Below, in pieces: positions 1 through 7,943 of a DNA stretch of 64,000 nucleotides. The translations under genes and the position numbers were made by a program. The stretch is from CALGKJ01 sp049322695. GTDB taxonomy: Bacteria > Bacillota > Clostridia > Lutisporales > Lutisporaceae. Position 1 is the first letter of the stretch. Each line of letters starts with the position of its first letter. The DNA lies in NCBI GenBank assembly GCA_049322695.1, contig JBMORW010000037.1:12905-76904 (forward strand), in the 5' to 3' direction. Below the pieces are notes generated by a model, which worked only from the letters and a program-made list of their open reading frames with translations, did not search any database and had not been told where the DNA came from.

Positions 1-1
1 C

Positions 2-152
2 GATGATTCAACTGTCTTCTCAAGTAGCGGCATACCAACAATAGGAATAGGTGAATACAATTGATATAGAAGCTTCAGTCCATTATGAGGCTTTGCATAA
101 AATGGTTATTATTGCTGTGGATATTATTAATGGCCTCTCCAACGGTGCTTAA
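2..152 (+). pseudogene. Remnant of a metallopeptidase C-terminus (M20-like)
   Basis: Two + strand frames together read like the end of an M20-type peptidase. The first contains SSSGIPTIGIG and stops at 62-64. The second, one base out of phase, gives IDIEASVHYEALHKM and ends at 150-152. Deleting one A in acaattg would join EY to IDIEA, as in the family's NEYV-IE segment. The His-containing stretch expected between GIG and EY is missing, so there appears to be an internal deletion as well as a frameshift. The 5' part lies outside the window. The family assignment is by motif memory only; M28 is an alternative. Confidence 0.4.
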
Positions 153-160
153 ATGCTCTT

Positions 161-187
161 AGCAAAAAGGTAATTAACCTTTTTGCT
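161..187 (+). terminator. Hairpin after the peptidase remnant
   Basis: An 11-bp perfect stem (AGCAAAAAGGT with its complement) closes a 5-nt loop. No strong T-run follows, so termination would be weak. It separates the remnant from the small Cys-rich gene. Confidence 0.45.
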
Positions 188-216
188 ATAAATAATAATA
201 CAAAGGAGGAAGTACA

Positions 217-366
217 ATGTTCAATTTTATCAAGAAAAAAGAAGGAATAGATGAGAGTACAGGGGAAAAAAGCTACTGCTGCAATGAAACCCCTGTAACA
301 GATAACTGCTGCACAGAAAGCTCTTGTGAATGCAGCAAATGTGACTGTGGTTCAGAAGCGCAGTAA
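217..366 (+). CDS. Small cysteine-rich, putative metal-binding protein (49 aa)
   Basis: ATG start with a strong ribosome-binding site (AAAGGAGGA) 6 bases upstream. The 49-residue product starts MFNFIKKKEG and has eight cysteines, all in the C-terminal 30 residues: two CC pairs, then CECSKCDC. There is no signal peptide or membrane segment. The pattern is metallothionein-like and suggests cytosolic binding of soft metals such as zinc, copper or arsenite; that role is inferred. A strong bidirectional terminator follows, so it looks monocistronic. I do not recognise a named family. Confidence 0.7.
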   Translation: MFNFIKKKEGIDESTGEKSYCCNETPVTDNCCTESSCECSKCDCGSEAQ

Positions 367-406
367 AAGGAAATAATAAGCAATTCCTGCTGCAAATAGG
401 GAAGCC

Positions 407-443
407 AAAAGCCGCTGTAAGAAATTACTTTACAGCGGCTTTT
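407..443. terminator. Bidirectional intrinsic terminator
   Basis: A 14-bp arm (AAAAGCCGCTGTAA) and its exact complement flank a 9-nt loop. A-run and T-run sit on opposite sides, so it can end both the Cys-rich gene (+) and the nitroreductase operon (-). Confidence 0.85.
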
Positions 444-447
444 ATAT

Positions 448-1077
448 TTACCATTTATTTATATGTACTATATCACTTAGTTCCTTGTTAATCTGCTTTA
501 CTGAGGGCTCCTTTGCCGGATATCCAAAGGGTATGAAGGTAGCTATTTCGATATCCTCAGGAATGCCCAGAATATTTTTTACTCCATCGGTCCTGAATGG
601 AACCATTGTCACTCCGTACAAGCCTTCTGCAGCCATAGCCAACAGAATGTTTTCCACTACAAGCCATGCTGAAGCAAAATCATTAAGGTCAAAAAGAGTA
701 TTACATTCAGCAAGCTTTTTCTTCATTTTAAAACAAACCAGCAGTACCTCAGGGGCAGTCAAAAGCATTTTCTCCTGAAGAGGAACAGAATAGGAGTACA
801 CAGCCTTTTGATGCTCATTTCTCAGTTTCTTCAGTGTTTCATCAAGAAACTTCTTATCAGGAGTTCGACTGAAAGCACCGCTTTTCTCAAGTATTTCTCT
901 TCTTATGTCTTTAGTTTTAAGAAATATGTAATGCCAGTCCCTCATGTGGTCATAGGTTGGTGCCTTTAATCCGCATTCAAGAATTTTTGTAAGCTTCTCC
1001 TTTTCTATGTCTTTTTCTACAAAGCTTCTTACTGTACGTCTTCTTGCTGTTACCTCATAAAAACCTGCATTCAACAT
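448..1077 (-). CDS. Nitroreductase family protein (209 aa)
   Basis: Predicted FMN-dependent NAD(P)H oxidoreductase of the nitroreductase fold. The N-terminus has the typical RRRTVRSF segment that contacts FMN phosphate, followed by an APTYDHMRDWHY region. The C-terminal half contains LLAMAAEGLYG and the IPFGYPAKEP motif usual near the end of these proteins. Length is normal for the family. It lies 24 bases after the next gene upstream with no terminator between, so it should be the last gene of the marR operon. Substrate unknown. An AAAGGG sequence upstream is an acceptable but not strong ribosome-binding site. Confidence 0.85.
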   Translation of the reverse strand: MLNAGFYEVTARRRTVRSFVEKDIEKEKLTKILECGLKAPTYDHMRDWHYIFLKTKDIRREILEKSGAFSRTPDKKFLDETLKKLRNEHQKAVYSYSVPLQEKMLLTAPEVLLVCFKMKKKLAECNTLFDLNDFASAWLVVENILLAMAAEGLYGVTMVPFRTDGVKNILGIPEDIEIATFIPFGYPAKEPSVKQINKELSDIVHINKW

Positions 1078-1101
1078 AATACCATACCCTTTCTATATAA
1101 A

Positions 1102-1863
1102 TTAATCCAGAAACCCTGATTGCTTCAGAAAGTCTGTCATTTCCTGTCTTTTTTGACTTCTCAGCTGCGAATCCGGCTTGCACCATATGCGGTAAAACCA
1201 ATCCATATACCTATCGTATATTTGCTCCTTATTTCTTTTGAAAAATACAACACCCATATTCTTTCCTTCATCATCATGCAAGTCAACCAGCTTTTGCAGC
1301 TCTGCCTTACTTAGACGCTGATACCTTTTGTAGTGAACAATCCCTATACCGTCAAGCCTTCCTCTTACAGTCACCTCATTTGTTTTTGCATATCCCAGAA
1401 CAAGTGCTATCAAAGGGAAGCAGTACTTCTGAGGCAGTTCTAATTTGCTGCAAAGTCTGCTTAAGTCATTTCTGTGTATACTGTTGGTAAACATATAGTC
1501 TATGCCCAAGGATTGAGCGGCTATGGCTGCAGTTTGAGCAGCCATGGCAGTGTCAGTGCATGCCGTAACAAAGTCTACAACTCCGCCGCAATCATACTGA
1601 TGCCCCAGATACTCTGCCGTATCACATAACCTCGTAAAATCCACACAGAATATCAATGCTTTACTTCCTTCATATTGCAGATACTCTTTCATGTCCTGCC
1701 TGTCTTCAATTACTATGATGGAGTAACTCTGCCTTGCAGATGCATTAGCCGCCCTTACAGAAGCCTTGATAATAGTTTGCAGCTCATCATCTGATATTTT
1801 CACTCTGCTGAAATTACCATGAGTGGTATGCAGTTTGTGTATGGTTTTCAACGTGTCATTCAT
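1102..1863 (-). CDS. Nitroreductase-like flavoprotein (253 aa)
   Basis: Resembles the larger NfsA/FRP-type nitroreductases: an RAANASARQSYS segment near residue 35, a central AAQTAAIAAQSLGIDY helix and a PLIALVLGY strand, followed by a C-terminal extension of about 80 residues. It probably binds FMN and reduces nitro or quinone compounds; the substrate is not deducible. It starts behind a good AGGAGG site, and the promoter carries the same palindrome found before marR. It is followed closely by a second nitroreductase gene, so the two enzymes are likely made together when the MarR repressor is released. Confidence 0.8.
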   Translation of the reverse strand: MNDTLKTIHKLHTTHGNFSRVKISDDELQTIIKASVRAANASARQSYSIIVIEDRQDMKEYLQYEGSKALIFCVDFTRLCDTAEYLGHQYDCGGVVDFVTACTDTAMAAQTAAIAAQSLGIDYMFTNSIHRNDLSRLCSKLELPQKYCFPLIALVLGYAKTNEVTVRGRLDGIGIVHYKRYQRLSKAELQKLVDLHDDEGKNMGVVFFKRNKEQIYDRYMDWFYRIWCKPDSQLRSQKRQEMTDFLKQSGFLD

Positions 1864-1880
1864 ATAAATCCTCCTTTTGA

Positions 1881-1898
1881 TTAGAATTCTAATTATAT
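1881..1898 (-). promoter_or_regulatory. Palindromic operator, copy 1 (nitroreductase promoter)
   Basis: Perfect 12-bp palindrome TTAGAATTCTAA within an 18-bp segment that recurs identically before marR. On the minus strand TATAAT (1892-1897) overlaps the edge of the palindrome, so a bound dimer would cover the -10 and start region. Binding by the adjacent MarR protein is inferred from position and symmetry. Confidence 0.75.
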
Positions 1899-1910
1899 GT
1901 ATAAAAATTT

Positions 1911-2345
1911 TTAATAAATATCAGCCATATACTTTTTTATCTTGGTAAGCAGCTTGTCCAGTTCTTCCTTTTCATGGGTGGTTAAACATTCTAAGGGATC
2001 CATTGTATGATACCCTGAAGTTCTAATATCCTTTTCTACTGCTTCCAACTTTAAAGTGCCTTCTGCAGTAATGTTGACTCTTGTCTGCTTAGCATTTTCA
2101 GGGTCTTTCTCCCTTTTTATCCAGCCTTCCCGCTCCATATTCTTAATTACTACCGTAGCAGTGGGGCGATCACAAAAAAGCATTTCTGCTATTTGCGAAG
2201 GATATAGAAAATCCTGCTTCGACAGCTGTTTCAGAACATAATGCTGATTTAAGGTAATTTTATGAGGGAGCATATCCTTCTGCAGCTGCCTTCTCCAGGT
2301 TAAAAAAACTATTCCCAGCTTAGACATTACAGGCAGTTTGCTCAT
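1911..2345 (-). CDS. MarR family transcriptional regulator
   Basis: About 144-residue winged-helix regulator. YPSQIAEMLFCDRPTATVVIKNMEREGW is the helix-turn-helix region (described by its ends YPSQIAEML and NMEREGW), followed by the wing RVNITAEG. I chose the ATG giving MSKLPVMSKLG because GGGGAG lies 6 bases before it; an ATG two codons earlier abuts that site. It is the first gene of a three-gene unit with two nitroreductase-like enzymes, and identical palindromes precede it and the next gene. It is therefore probably an autorepressor that responds to a small aromatic or electrophilic compound. Confidence 0.88.
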   Translation of the reverse strand: MSKLPVMSKLGIVFLTWRRQLQKDMLPHKITLNQHYVLKQLSKQDFLYPSQIAEMLFCDRPTATVVIKNMEREGWIKREKDPENAKQTRVNITAEGTLKLEAVEKDIRTSGYHTMDPLECLTTHEKEELDKLLTKIKKYMADIY

Positions 2346-2371
2346 ACACATCTCCCCTTTTGCCCAATTAG

Positions 2372-2389
2372 TTAGAATTCTAATTATAT
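2372..2389 (-). promoter_or_regulatory. Palindromic operator, copy 2 (marR promoter)
   Basis: Same 18-bp segment as upstream of the nitroreductase gene, again with TATAAT (2383-2388, minus strand) touching the palindrome TTAGAATTCTAA. This fits autorepression by MarR. Confidence 0.75.
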
Positions 2390-2418
2390 AATATTACATC
2401 CGGCTATTATTGTAAATA

Positions 2419-2480
2419 GGGTCAGTCCTGAGTTTTTGAGTTTTTGTAAGATGAATTATTCAAAAACTCAGGACTGACCC
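2419..2480. repeat. GGGTCAG-type inverted repeat, long form
   Basis: Arms of 20 bases (2419-2438 and 2461-2480) are exact complements, beginning GGGTCAGTCCTGAG, around a 22-nt loop. Related copies lie near 6.2, 7.2 and 11.3 kb. It sits between divergent transcription units and is not followed by a T-run. Confidence 0.85.
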
Positions 2481-2578
2481 AAAGGTTTTCGCAGGATTTT
2501 GGTATTTAATGAAGAATATTACAGCATAATCCATATACTTCATCTGACTGAGAAGCATTACTAAAAGGAGGATTTACT

Positions 2579-3508
2579 GTGAAGCATATAGATATACTAT
2601 TACATGTTCTGACTTTGATTTCAGGGGTTACTACTGCTCTGTTGGGCTATTTATTATATTTGAAATACAGGGTAAAGGAGATAAGGCATTATACTGTTTT
2701 CATTCTTTCCACTACCTTCACCGTTGCATTTACCACCGTATACAACTATTTATCTTCTAATGCAAGTATAGATAATTACACAATTTGGCATGCTGTGGCA
2801 CTTCTGGTTTTTGAAGTTTTAATTTTACTAATAAACTACAGCTTTACTCATTTTTCACTGGGAATTATCAATAAACCCTTTAAGCTTCCCAGCAAAATAT
2901 TCTTCGGACTGCCATGCTCTTTTGTGTTGCTTACCCTAATATCATTGGTTTATGCAGGTTGTGGAGGGCAAAGCTTAATACTCCCTCAAATATACTTTGG
3001 CTTCTTTTATGCAAACTTATTTTTCCTTTTTCTTACCTTTATACTGTACAGCATTCAAATAGGTTTAAATCTGAAATTCATCGAGAACCTTGACCTAAAG
3101 AGAGCCTTAAAGCTGCTGGCACTGCTTTTTTTGACCTTCATACCTCTTCAGGCTGTGATGAACATATTCAGTAAGCAGATTGTATTGGTAATGCTCACAC
3201 GTAATTTATTCTATATCACAATAGATGTAATCAGTATCGTTTTTGCTGCCAAGTATTTTTTTATAGAAGCTCCATCTATCATTGAGCAAATAGCCATAAC
3301 CGACAGCTTTATAAGCAAGTACTCAATCACCAGCAGGGAAAAGGAAATAATGGAGCTTTTGTTAAGCGGATTTTCCATAAAAGAGATAGCCGGCAAGCTT
3401 GACAGATCCTTCAAGACCGTTAACAATCATATTTATAATATTTATAAGAAAACAAATGTGACAAGTAAAATGGAGTTGTTGTATTTAGTAAAGGAAACCA
3501 GCCTTTAG
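2579..3508 (+). CDS. Membrane-anchored LuxR-type response regulator (309 aa)
   Basis: GTG start behind AAAAGGAGG. About 230 N-terminal residues form roughly seven hydrophobic segments, for example LLVFEVLILLINY and LFFLFLTFILY. A LuxR-type helix-turn-helix follows at about 245-309, beginning ITSREKEIMELL and including SIKEIAGKL and KTVNNHIYNIYKK. No receiver domain is visible, so the signal is probably sensed in or at the membrane. It precedes a co-directional redox cassette with a 100-base gap and is the likely regulator of that cassette. The ligand is unknown. Confidence 0.8.
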   Translation: MKHIDILLHVLTLISGVTTALLGYLLYLKYRVKEIRHYTVFILSTTFTVAFTTVYNYLSSNASIDNYTIWHAVALLVFEVLILLINYSFTHFSLGIINKPFKLPSKIFFGLPCSFVLLTLISLVYAGCGGQSLILPQIYFGFFYANLFFLFLTFILYSIQIGLNLKFIENLDLKRALKLLALLFLTFIPLQAVMNIFSKQIVLVMLTRNLFYITIDVISIVFAAKYFFIEAPSIIEQIAITDSFISKYSITSREKEIMELLLSGFSIKEIAGKLDRSFKTVNNHIYNIYKKTNVTSKMELLYLVKETSL

Positions 3509-3608
3509 GATAAAATACCTATGGCATTTTATATATAAAATAATGTAGAATTGTCACAGAAAAAGCATAAAAGAATGATACCGTTATTTAATTATTAGGG
3601 GGAGAAGT

Positions 3609-4457
3609 ATGCGTACAGAGATTTATTATTTTTCCGGAACAGGCAACTCACTTGCCATCGCCAAAGACATAGCCGAAAAAACAGGAGGCAGTCTAATCCC
3701 AATAGCAGCTATAAAGGAAAAGAAAAGCATAGCTAGCGAGGCTGAAGTAATTGGAATTGTATTCCCGGTATACTATGGGGAACTCCCCGTTATAGTAAAA
3801 GAGTTTGCGGAAAAACTGGAAAACCTAAACGGCAAATATGTATTTGCAGTCAGTAACTATGGAGGAGCTGCATCGGTATCAATAAGACAACTTAAGAGAA
3901 TAATCCGCTCCAATGGCGGCGAGCTTTCAGCTGCCTACGGAATACAAATGCCTCAGAACTCATTTTATAAGCCCAAGGAAAACCAGCCGCTTTTGTTCTC
4001 TGAGTGTAAAAAGAAAATAGATTTGATTGTAAGCAATATCAGCAAAAAGACAAGGGGAATATTCTACACCAATGCTTTACTGGAGCTGGTGATAATGCCT
4101 GTCCAGCCTGTCTTTATAAGACCTATATGCAGAAAAGCCTTTCTAAAACAAACAAATTTACCTGCTGAATCAAAGCTCGATGACCTTATACGTATGCTGG
4201 ACAAAAACTTTGTCTCAAATGATAAGTGTAATGGCTGCGGCATATGCTCAAAGGTGTGCCCTGCAGACAACATAAAAATAGAGGATAATAAGCCTGTATG
4301 GCTGCACCACTGCGAAACCTGCCTTGCATGCTATAACTGGTGTCCAAACAAGGCTATAGAGGGTGGTATTACAAACGACTATTTTTACCGCCATCCGGAC
4401 ATAAAAATTAATGAAATCATTAAACAGAAGGGAGAAGGTATAGATGTCACAAACTAA
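3609..4457 (+). CDS. EFR1-type flavodoxin-ferredoxin fusion protein (282 aa)
   Basis: N-terminal flavodoxin-like domain with the phosphate-binding loop YYFSGTGNSLAIAK at residues 6-19. The C-terminus has two 4Fe-4S motifs: CNGCGICSKVCP near residue 205 and CETCLACYNWCP near residue 235. The fusion is the EFR1 family architecture. It should carry electrons between FMN and two iron-sulfur clusters in the cytoplasm. ATG start behind GGGGGAG. It overlaps the next gene by 14 bases, so translation is likely coupled. Confidence 0.88.
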   Translation: MRTEIYYFSGTGNSLAIAKDIAEKTGGSLIPIAAIKEKKSIASEAEVIGIVFPVYYGELPVIVKEFAEKLENLNGKYVFAVSNYGGAASVSIRQLKRIIRSNGGELSAAYGIQMPQNSFYKPKENQPLLFSECKKKIDLIVSNISKKTRGIFYTNALLELVIMPVQPVFIRPICRKAFLKQTNLPAESKLDDLIRMLDKNFVSNDKCNGCGICSKVCPADNIKIEDNKPVWLHHCETCLACYNWCPNKAIEGGITNDYFYRHPDIKINEIIKQKGEGIDVTN

Positions 4458-5232
4458 TGACATATTTGCCGGCAAAGTCTTGGATTCAAGCTTGAGAGGG
4501 CTTTTAAAAACAGGCGGTATTGCCGCTATGGCCGCCGGATTATTATTCAGAAGAAATCTAGCAGCTGAAGTCGGGATTTTTAACCACCATTACTCTCCAG
4601 AAACCGTAAAGGAATGGTTTGAGCTGCTTCAAAGCAATCGGCTTCTCGGGCTCACAAACCTGAATATCTTTGATTTGGTCAATTATTTACTTGTAGGAGT
4701 AATGCTTGTCGCACTTTATGCACTGCTCAGGAGTGTCAATAAGGTCAATATGACAGTAGCTGCTGTCTCGGGCATAGTCGGAATAACTGTTTTTTTTGCT
4801 ACAAATACAGCTTTCTCAATGCTTACTTTAAGCAACCAATATTCTGCAGCTTCAACAGAAGCCCAGAAGGACTTGCTGCTTGCAGCAGGTCAAGCTATGC
4901 TGGCACTTATTACATTCAGCACAGGCAGCTTGATAAGCCTGTTATTGGTTGCTGCAGCATGCCTGCTTATCTCTTTTACCATGCTGAAAAGCGGTATTTT
5001 TAGTAAAGCTGCCGCCTATATCGGAGTACTGGCAAGCATACTTGACCTTACTTATTGCATAGCTTTTTCCTTTGTACCAGCTGATTACAGCGGTCTATTG
5101 GCAGTCTGCTTCATACCTGCAGCAGGACTTTTCTGGATGATATGGCATATAATGATTGGCTGGAAGCTTTTCAGAATAGGACGGAGTATAGGGAAAGAAA
5201 AGATAGTCGCAAATAGTCAAAAGTATATGTAA
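4444..5232 (+). CDS. DUF4386-like integral membrane protein (262 aa)
   Basis: About six transmembrane helices, including LVNYLLVGVMLVALYALL, AVSGIVGITVFFATN and SLLLVAAACLLISF. There is an N-terminal amphipathic part and a Lys/Arg-rich C-terminal tail. The layout matches the DUF4386 family of uncharacterised bacterial membrane proteins. Start codon lies inside the end of the EFR1 gene with GGAGAAGG upstream. Placed between an iron-sulfur flavoprotein and a flavodoxin, it may be a membrane partner in electron transfer; that is inference. No redox cofactor motif is visible in it. Confidence 0.7.
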   Translation: MSQTNDIFAGKVLDSSLRGLLKTGGIAAMAAGLLFRRNLAAEVGIFNHHYSPETVKEWFELLQSNRLLGLTNLNIFDLVNYLLVGVMLVALYALLRSVNKVNMTVAAVSGIVGITVFFATNTAFSMLTLSNQYSAASTEAQKDLLLAAGQAMLALITFSTGSLISLLLVAAACLLISFTMLKSGIFSKAAAYIGVLASILDLTYCIAFSFVPADYSGLLAVCFIPAAGLFWMIWHIMIGWKLFRIGRSIGKEKIVANSQKYM

Positions 5233-5272
5233 TAAACATGCTTTATAGTCCCCAATCAAAAGGAGGATTTTT

Positions 5273-5758
5273 ATGAAAATAGGTATCATAATACATTCCC
5301 ACTCGGGAAACACCCAGTATGTTGCAGAAAGACTTCAGGAGAAGCTGGAAACTGCCGGACACAACGTTATTATCGAAAAAATAATTCCTGCTGACAATAA
5401 TCCTGACACCATAAAATATTCAGATATAGTACTTAAAAACATGCCGGATATAAGTCCTTATGAAATGCTGATATTTGCTGGGCCTGTAAGAGGTGCTTCT
5501 GCATCTCCTGTGCTGGCTGCATACTTAACAAAGCTATCGACACTAAAGAATAAGAAGGTTGCATGCTTTGTAACTGAAGCTTTTCCTTTCCCTTGGATGG
5601 GAGGAAACCGCGCTGTAAGACAGCTAATTGGGTTTTGTGAGAAAAAAGGCGTTGATGTGAGGTTGACCGGTATAATAAACTGGATGAACTCAAAGCGGGA
5701 GAAAATGATTGAGGATCTGATTGAAAGGTTCAGTAAAGCCCTGCAGGAGGAAATATGA
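5273..5758 (+). CDS. Flavodoxin-like protein (161 aa)
   Basis: Starts MKIGIIIHSHSGNTQYVAER, giving the flavodoxin FMN-phosphate loop SHSGNTQ at residues 9-15. A second FMN-side segment FAGPVRGAS lies near residue 65. Length is typical for long-chain flavodoxins. AAAGGAGG precedes the ATG. The stop overlaps the start of the FMN-binding gene by 4 bases (ATGA), which suggests coupled translation. Likely a soluble one- or two-electron carrier for this cassette. Confidence 0.85.
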   Translation: MKIGIIIHSHSGNTQYVAERLQEKLETAGHNVIIEKIIPADNNPDTIKYSDIVLKNMPDISPYEMLIFAGPVRGASASPVLAAYLTKLSTLKNKKVACFVTEAFPFPWMGGNRAVRQLIGFCEKKGVDVRLTGIINWMNSKREKMIEDLIERFSKALQEEI

Positions 5759-6159
5759 ATAGGAAGAGGATTGTTTTGATAGCTCTTGCAGCTGTGTTGA
5801 TAGCTGGTGTCATAATTTGCATAGCAGCATTTAAAAGAATAGAAGCAAATCTTAGTAAGCTGAGTGGGCTTCCCGTGGTAAAGATCGACCTGTCTACGCT
5901 ATCAGACGGCACTTATACAGGCAGCTACAAAGCCTTCCCAGTGGAGGCAGAGGTTAAAGTAACTATAAGCAATCATAGGATAGTCAGTATCAAGCTGATA
6001 AAGCATAATAATGGCCAGGGAGAGGCGGCGGCGGTAATACCTGAAAGGGTAGTAGAAGCACAAACTCTGGAAATAGATCATATATCAGGTGCAACCTACA
6101 GCAGTAAGGTCATTTTAAAAGCTATAGAAAATGCTCTGACTAACAGTACTTCTAAGTAA
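5755..6159 (+). CDS. Membrane-anchored FMN-binding domain protein (134 aa)
   Basis: One N-terminal transmembrane segment (IVLIALAAVLIAGVIICIAA) is followed by an external FMN-binding domain. The DGTYTGSY strand and the SGATYSS motif near the C-terminus match the FMN_bind domain of RnfG/NqrC, in which the threonine of SGAT carries FMN covalently. Last gene of the redox cassette, starting within the flavodoxin stop. It probably passes electrons at the outer face of the membrane. The acceptor is unknown. Confidence 0.85.
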   Translation: MNRKRIVLIALAAVLIAGVIICIAAFKRIEANLSKLSGLPVVKIDLSTLSDGTYTGSYKAFPVEAEVKVTISNHRIVSIKLIKHNNGQGEAAAVIPERVVEAQTLEIDHISGATYSSKVILKAIENALTNSTSK

Positions 6160-6202
6160 CTTCCCTTAAATATGTGAATTAGGAGACTTGCTTTTATAAA
6201 TG

Positions 6203-6262
6203 GGGTAAGGCCTGAGTTTTTGAGTTTCTTCCTGAAGGAAACTTAAAACTCAGGCCTCACCC
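6203..6262. repeat. GGGTCAG-related inverted repeat, long diverged form
   Basis: Left arm begins GGGTAAGGCCTGAG (6203 on) and the right arm ends CTCAGGCCTCACCC at 6262; the arms pair over about 25 bases with few mismatches. Lies between the redox cassette and the SDR gene and could act as a terminator or transcript-stabilising hairpin. Confidence 0.8.
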
Positions 6263-6315
6263 AGATTTGCGTTACTTTCTTATGCTAAACTATTCAATTA
6301 TACTTATTACAATTG

Positions 6316-6321
6316 TATAAT
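6316..6321 (+). promoter_or_regulatory. Probable -10 box of the SDR gene
   Basis: TATAAT lies 36 bases before the chosen TTG start. The -35 region is weak. It falls inside the longer possible reading frame, which supports the downstream start codon. Confidence 0.5.
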
Positions 6322-6357
6322 TATTTATATGAGACTAGAAATTGGGGAGGGTTTGGA

Positions 6358-7176
6358 TTGAAAAAGATTTATGGAGAAGTAGTTTTCATAACAGGAGCGT
6401 CTTCCGGTATCGGAAAAGCTATTGCAGAGTATCTTGCTAAGGAAGGATATCGAGTATATGGTACGACCAGAAACCTTGAAAAGCTCACTGAAAAACCTAT
6501 GGAAGGTATAGAAATGGTTCAGCTTGACGTCTGCAATGATGAATCCATCAAGCAGGCGGTGGATTATGTATATCAAAAGGAAGGCAGGATAGATATCCTT
6601 ATCAACAATGCAGGCTTTATTTTAGCAGGCTCTATAGAGGATACCACACACGAAGAAGCTTTTATGCAGTTTGATACAAATTTCTTTGGAATGCATAGAG
6701 TATGCAGACATGTAATACCGCTCATGAGAGAGAAGAAGAACGGCTTGATCATTAATACCAGCTCAGTAGCGGGCATATTCTCCATAGCGTATCAGTCCAT
6801 GTACAGCGCAAGTAAATATGCAGTAGAAGCTTTTACGGAAGCTCTCAGAATGGAGCTTGCACCCTTTGGCGTTAAGGTATCTATGGTAGAGCCGGGAGAT
6901 ACCAAGACCAACTTTACAAGCAATCGTGTACGTGCCAAAGCTTCGGCAGATTCTGTTTATAAAGATATTTTCAACAAATCGGTAAGTAAGATGGAAAAGG
7001 ATGAAATGAATGGTCCGGCTCCTACAGCCGTTGTCAAAGCAGTTGCAAAGATCATAAGCAGCAGCAACCCTCCTGTAAGAATAGTGGCAGGCTTTACATA
7101 CAAGGTATTGGTTTTTCTGAAACGTATACTTCCATCAAGAGCAGTATTATACATACTCTCAAAAATGTACAGCTAG
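6358..7176 (+). CDS. Short-chain dehydrogenase/reductase (SDR)
   Basis: Classical SDR: nucleotide-binding TGASSGIG close to the N-terminus, NNAG at the end of strand 4, a Ser in NTSSVAG and the catalytic YSASK. The C-terminus is extended relative to the 250-residue core. I chose a TTG start giving MKKIYGEVVFITG because GGGGAGG is 7 bases upstream and a -10 box lies between it and the alternative upstream TTG. NAD(P)-dependent; the substrate cannot be read from sequence. Followed by a strong terminator. Confidence 0.85.
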   Translation: MKKIYGEVVFITGASSGIGKAIAEYLAKEGYRVYGTTRNLEKLTEKPMEGIEMVQLDVCNDESIKQAVDYVYQKEGRIDILINNAGFILAGSIEDTTHEEAFMQFDTNFFGMHRVCRHVIPLMREKKNGLIINTSSVAGIFSIAYQSMYSASKYAVEAFTEALRMELAPFGVKVSMVEPGDTKTNFTSNRVRAKASADSVYKDIFNKSVSKMEKDEMNGPAPTAVVKAVAKIISSSNPPVRIVAGFTYKVLVFLKRILPSRAVLYILSKMYS

Positions 7177-7179
7177 GCT

Positions 7180-7211
7180 AATGGGGTCAGTCCTGACCCC
7201 ATTATTTTTTA
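7180..7211. terminator. Intrinsic terminator, short GGGTCAG form
   Basis: An 11-bp perfect stem (AATGGGGTCAG and complement) with a 2-nt loop is followed by ATTTTTT on the + strand. It ends the SDR gene and faces the next gene's 3' end. The stem equals the head of the long GGGTCAG repeats. Confidence 0.85.
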
Positions 7212-7216
7212 ACCCA

Positions 7217-7939
7217 TTACATAGTCAGTTTTTCTTGACAATATCTATATCTGTCAACTGCTTTTGAGATTGTCAGCATTGTCAGCATAAGAAATAAAGC
7301 AGAAACATACATTACTAATACGTATCCTGGCCATCCAAATAACCCTTCAAGTTTTTCAATTACTGTTCCAGCAGGCGCTTCCACGATATACAGGAAGTTC
7401 GTTTTTAGCCTTAGATTTACTAAGTATATGACAGCTAAGGAAACGCCTCCTGCACCTCCAAAGCCGAGAAAGTACTTAACTGTTGCTTTCATTTGCTCTA
7501 CTACAGTCAGATAAATTGCACCTGTCACTAGCATCATATGACTCATAATAAAAAACATAGCCCTCAGCTTGCCGGGTTCAGCATGCACTGACCCTGGAAA
7601 CAAAGCTACTGCAAACCCCATTGGAATTCCAATAAGAAATACAAAATTAAATAGAATTTCACTTGGTTTGATAAGGCATATAACAAGCAAAATCAAGTCT
7701 ATATGACATATATGCAGTGAAAACAAATCAAACCAATCAAATCTATTGTAATATATATCCATTATATATCTTGCGGACCTTATTGCTACTATAGTAATTG
7801 CAAGGAGAATCCTTACTAGCCTTGAACTGCTTTCAGATTTAGACTTAAGCCCCCAGAAAATATATGCCAAGCCCAGTATGCAAGGAATCAAAATGCTTAC
7901 TATATGCTCCAAACCATATTGCTTAAAATTCTGTATCAT
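7217..7939 (-). CDS. TIGR02206/YwaF-like integral membrane protein (240 aa)
   Basis: About seven transmembrane helices. A short FSLHICHIDLILL segment, with His residues in helix 3, is typical of the TIGR02206 (YwaF, TMEM164-related) family. The family's function in bacteria is not established to my knowledge. It lies just downstream of two zinc-ribbon membrane proteins on the same strand (5-base gap to the nearest), so the three may be one transcript. Confidence 0.75.
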   Translation of the reverse strand: MIQNFKQYGLEHIVSILIPCILGLAYIFWGLKSKSESSSRLVRILLAITIVAIRSARYIMDIYYNRFDWFDLFSLHICHIDLILLVICLIKPSEILFNFVFLIGIPMGFAVALFPGSVHAEPGKLRAMFFIMSHMMLVTGAIYLTVVEQMKATVKYFLGFGGAGGVSLAVIYLVNLRLKTNFLYIVEAPAGTVIEKLEGLFGWPGYVLVMYVSALFLMLTMLTISKAVDRYRYCQEKLTM

Positions 7940-7943
7940 ACAA

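Noticed and set aside
6313..6357. Longer N-terminus of the SDR from an upstream TTG
   Set aside because: No ribosome-binding site, and a TATAAT box lies inside the extension; GGGGAGG supports the later TTG.
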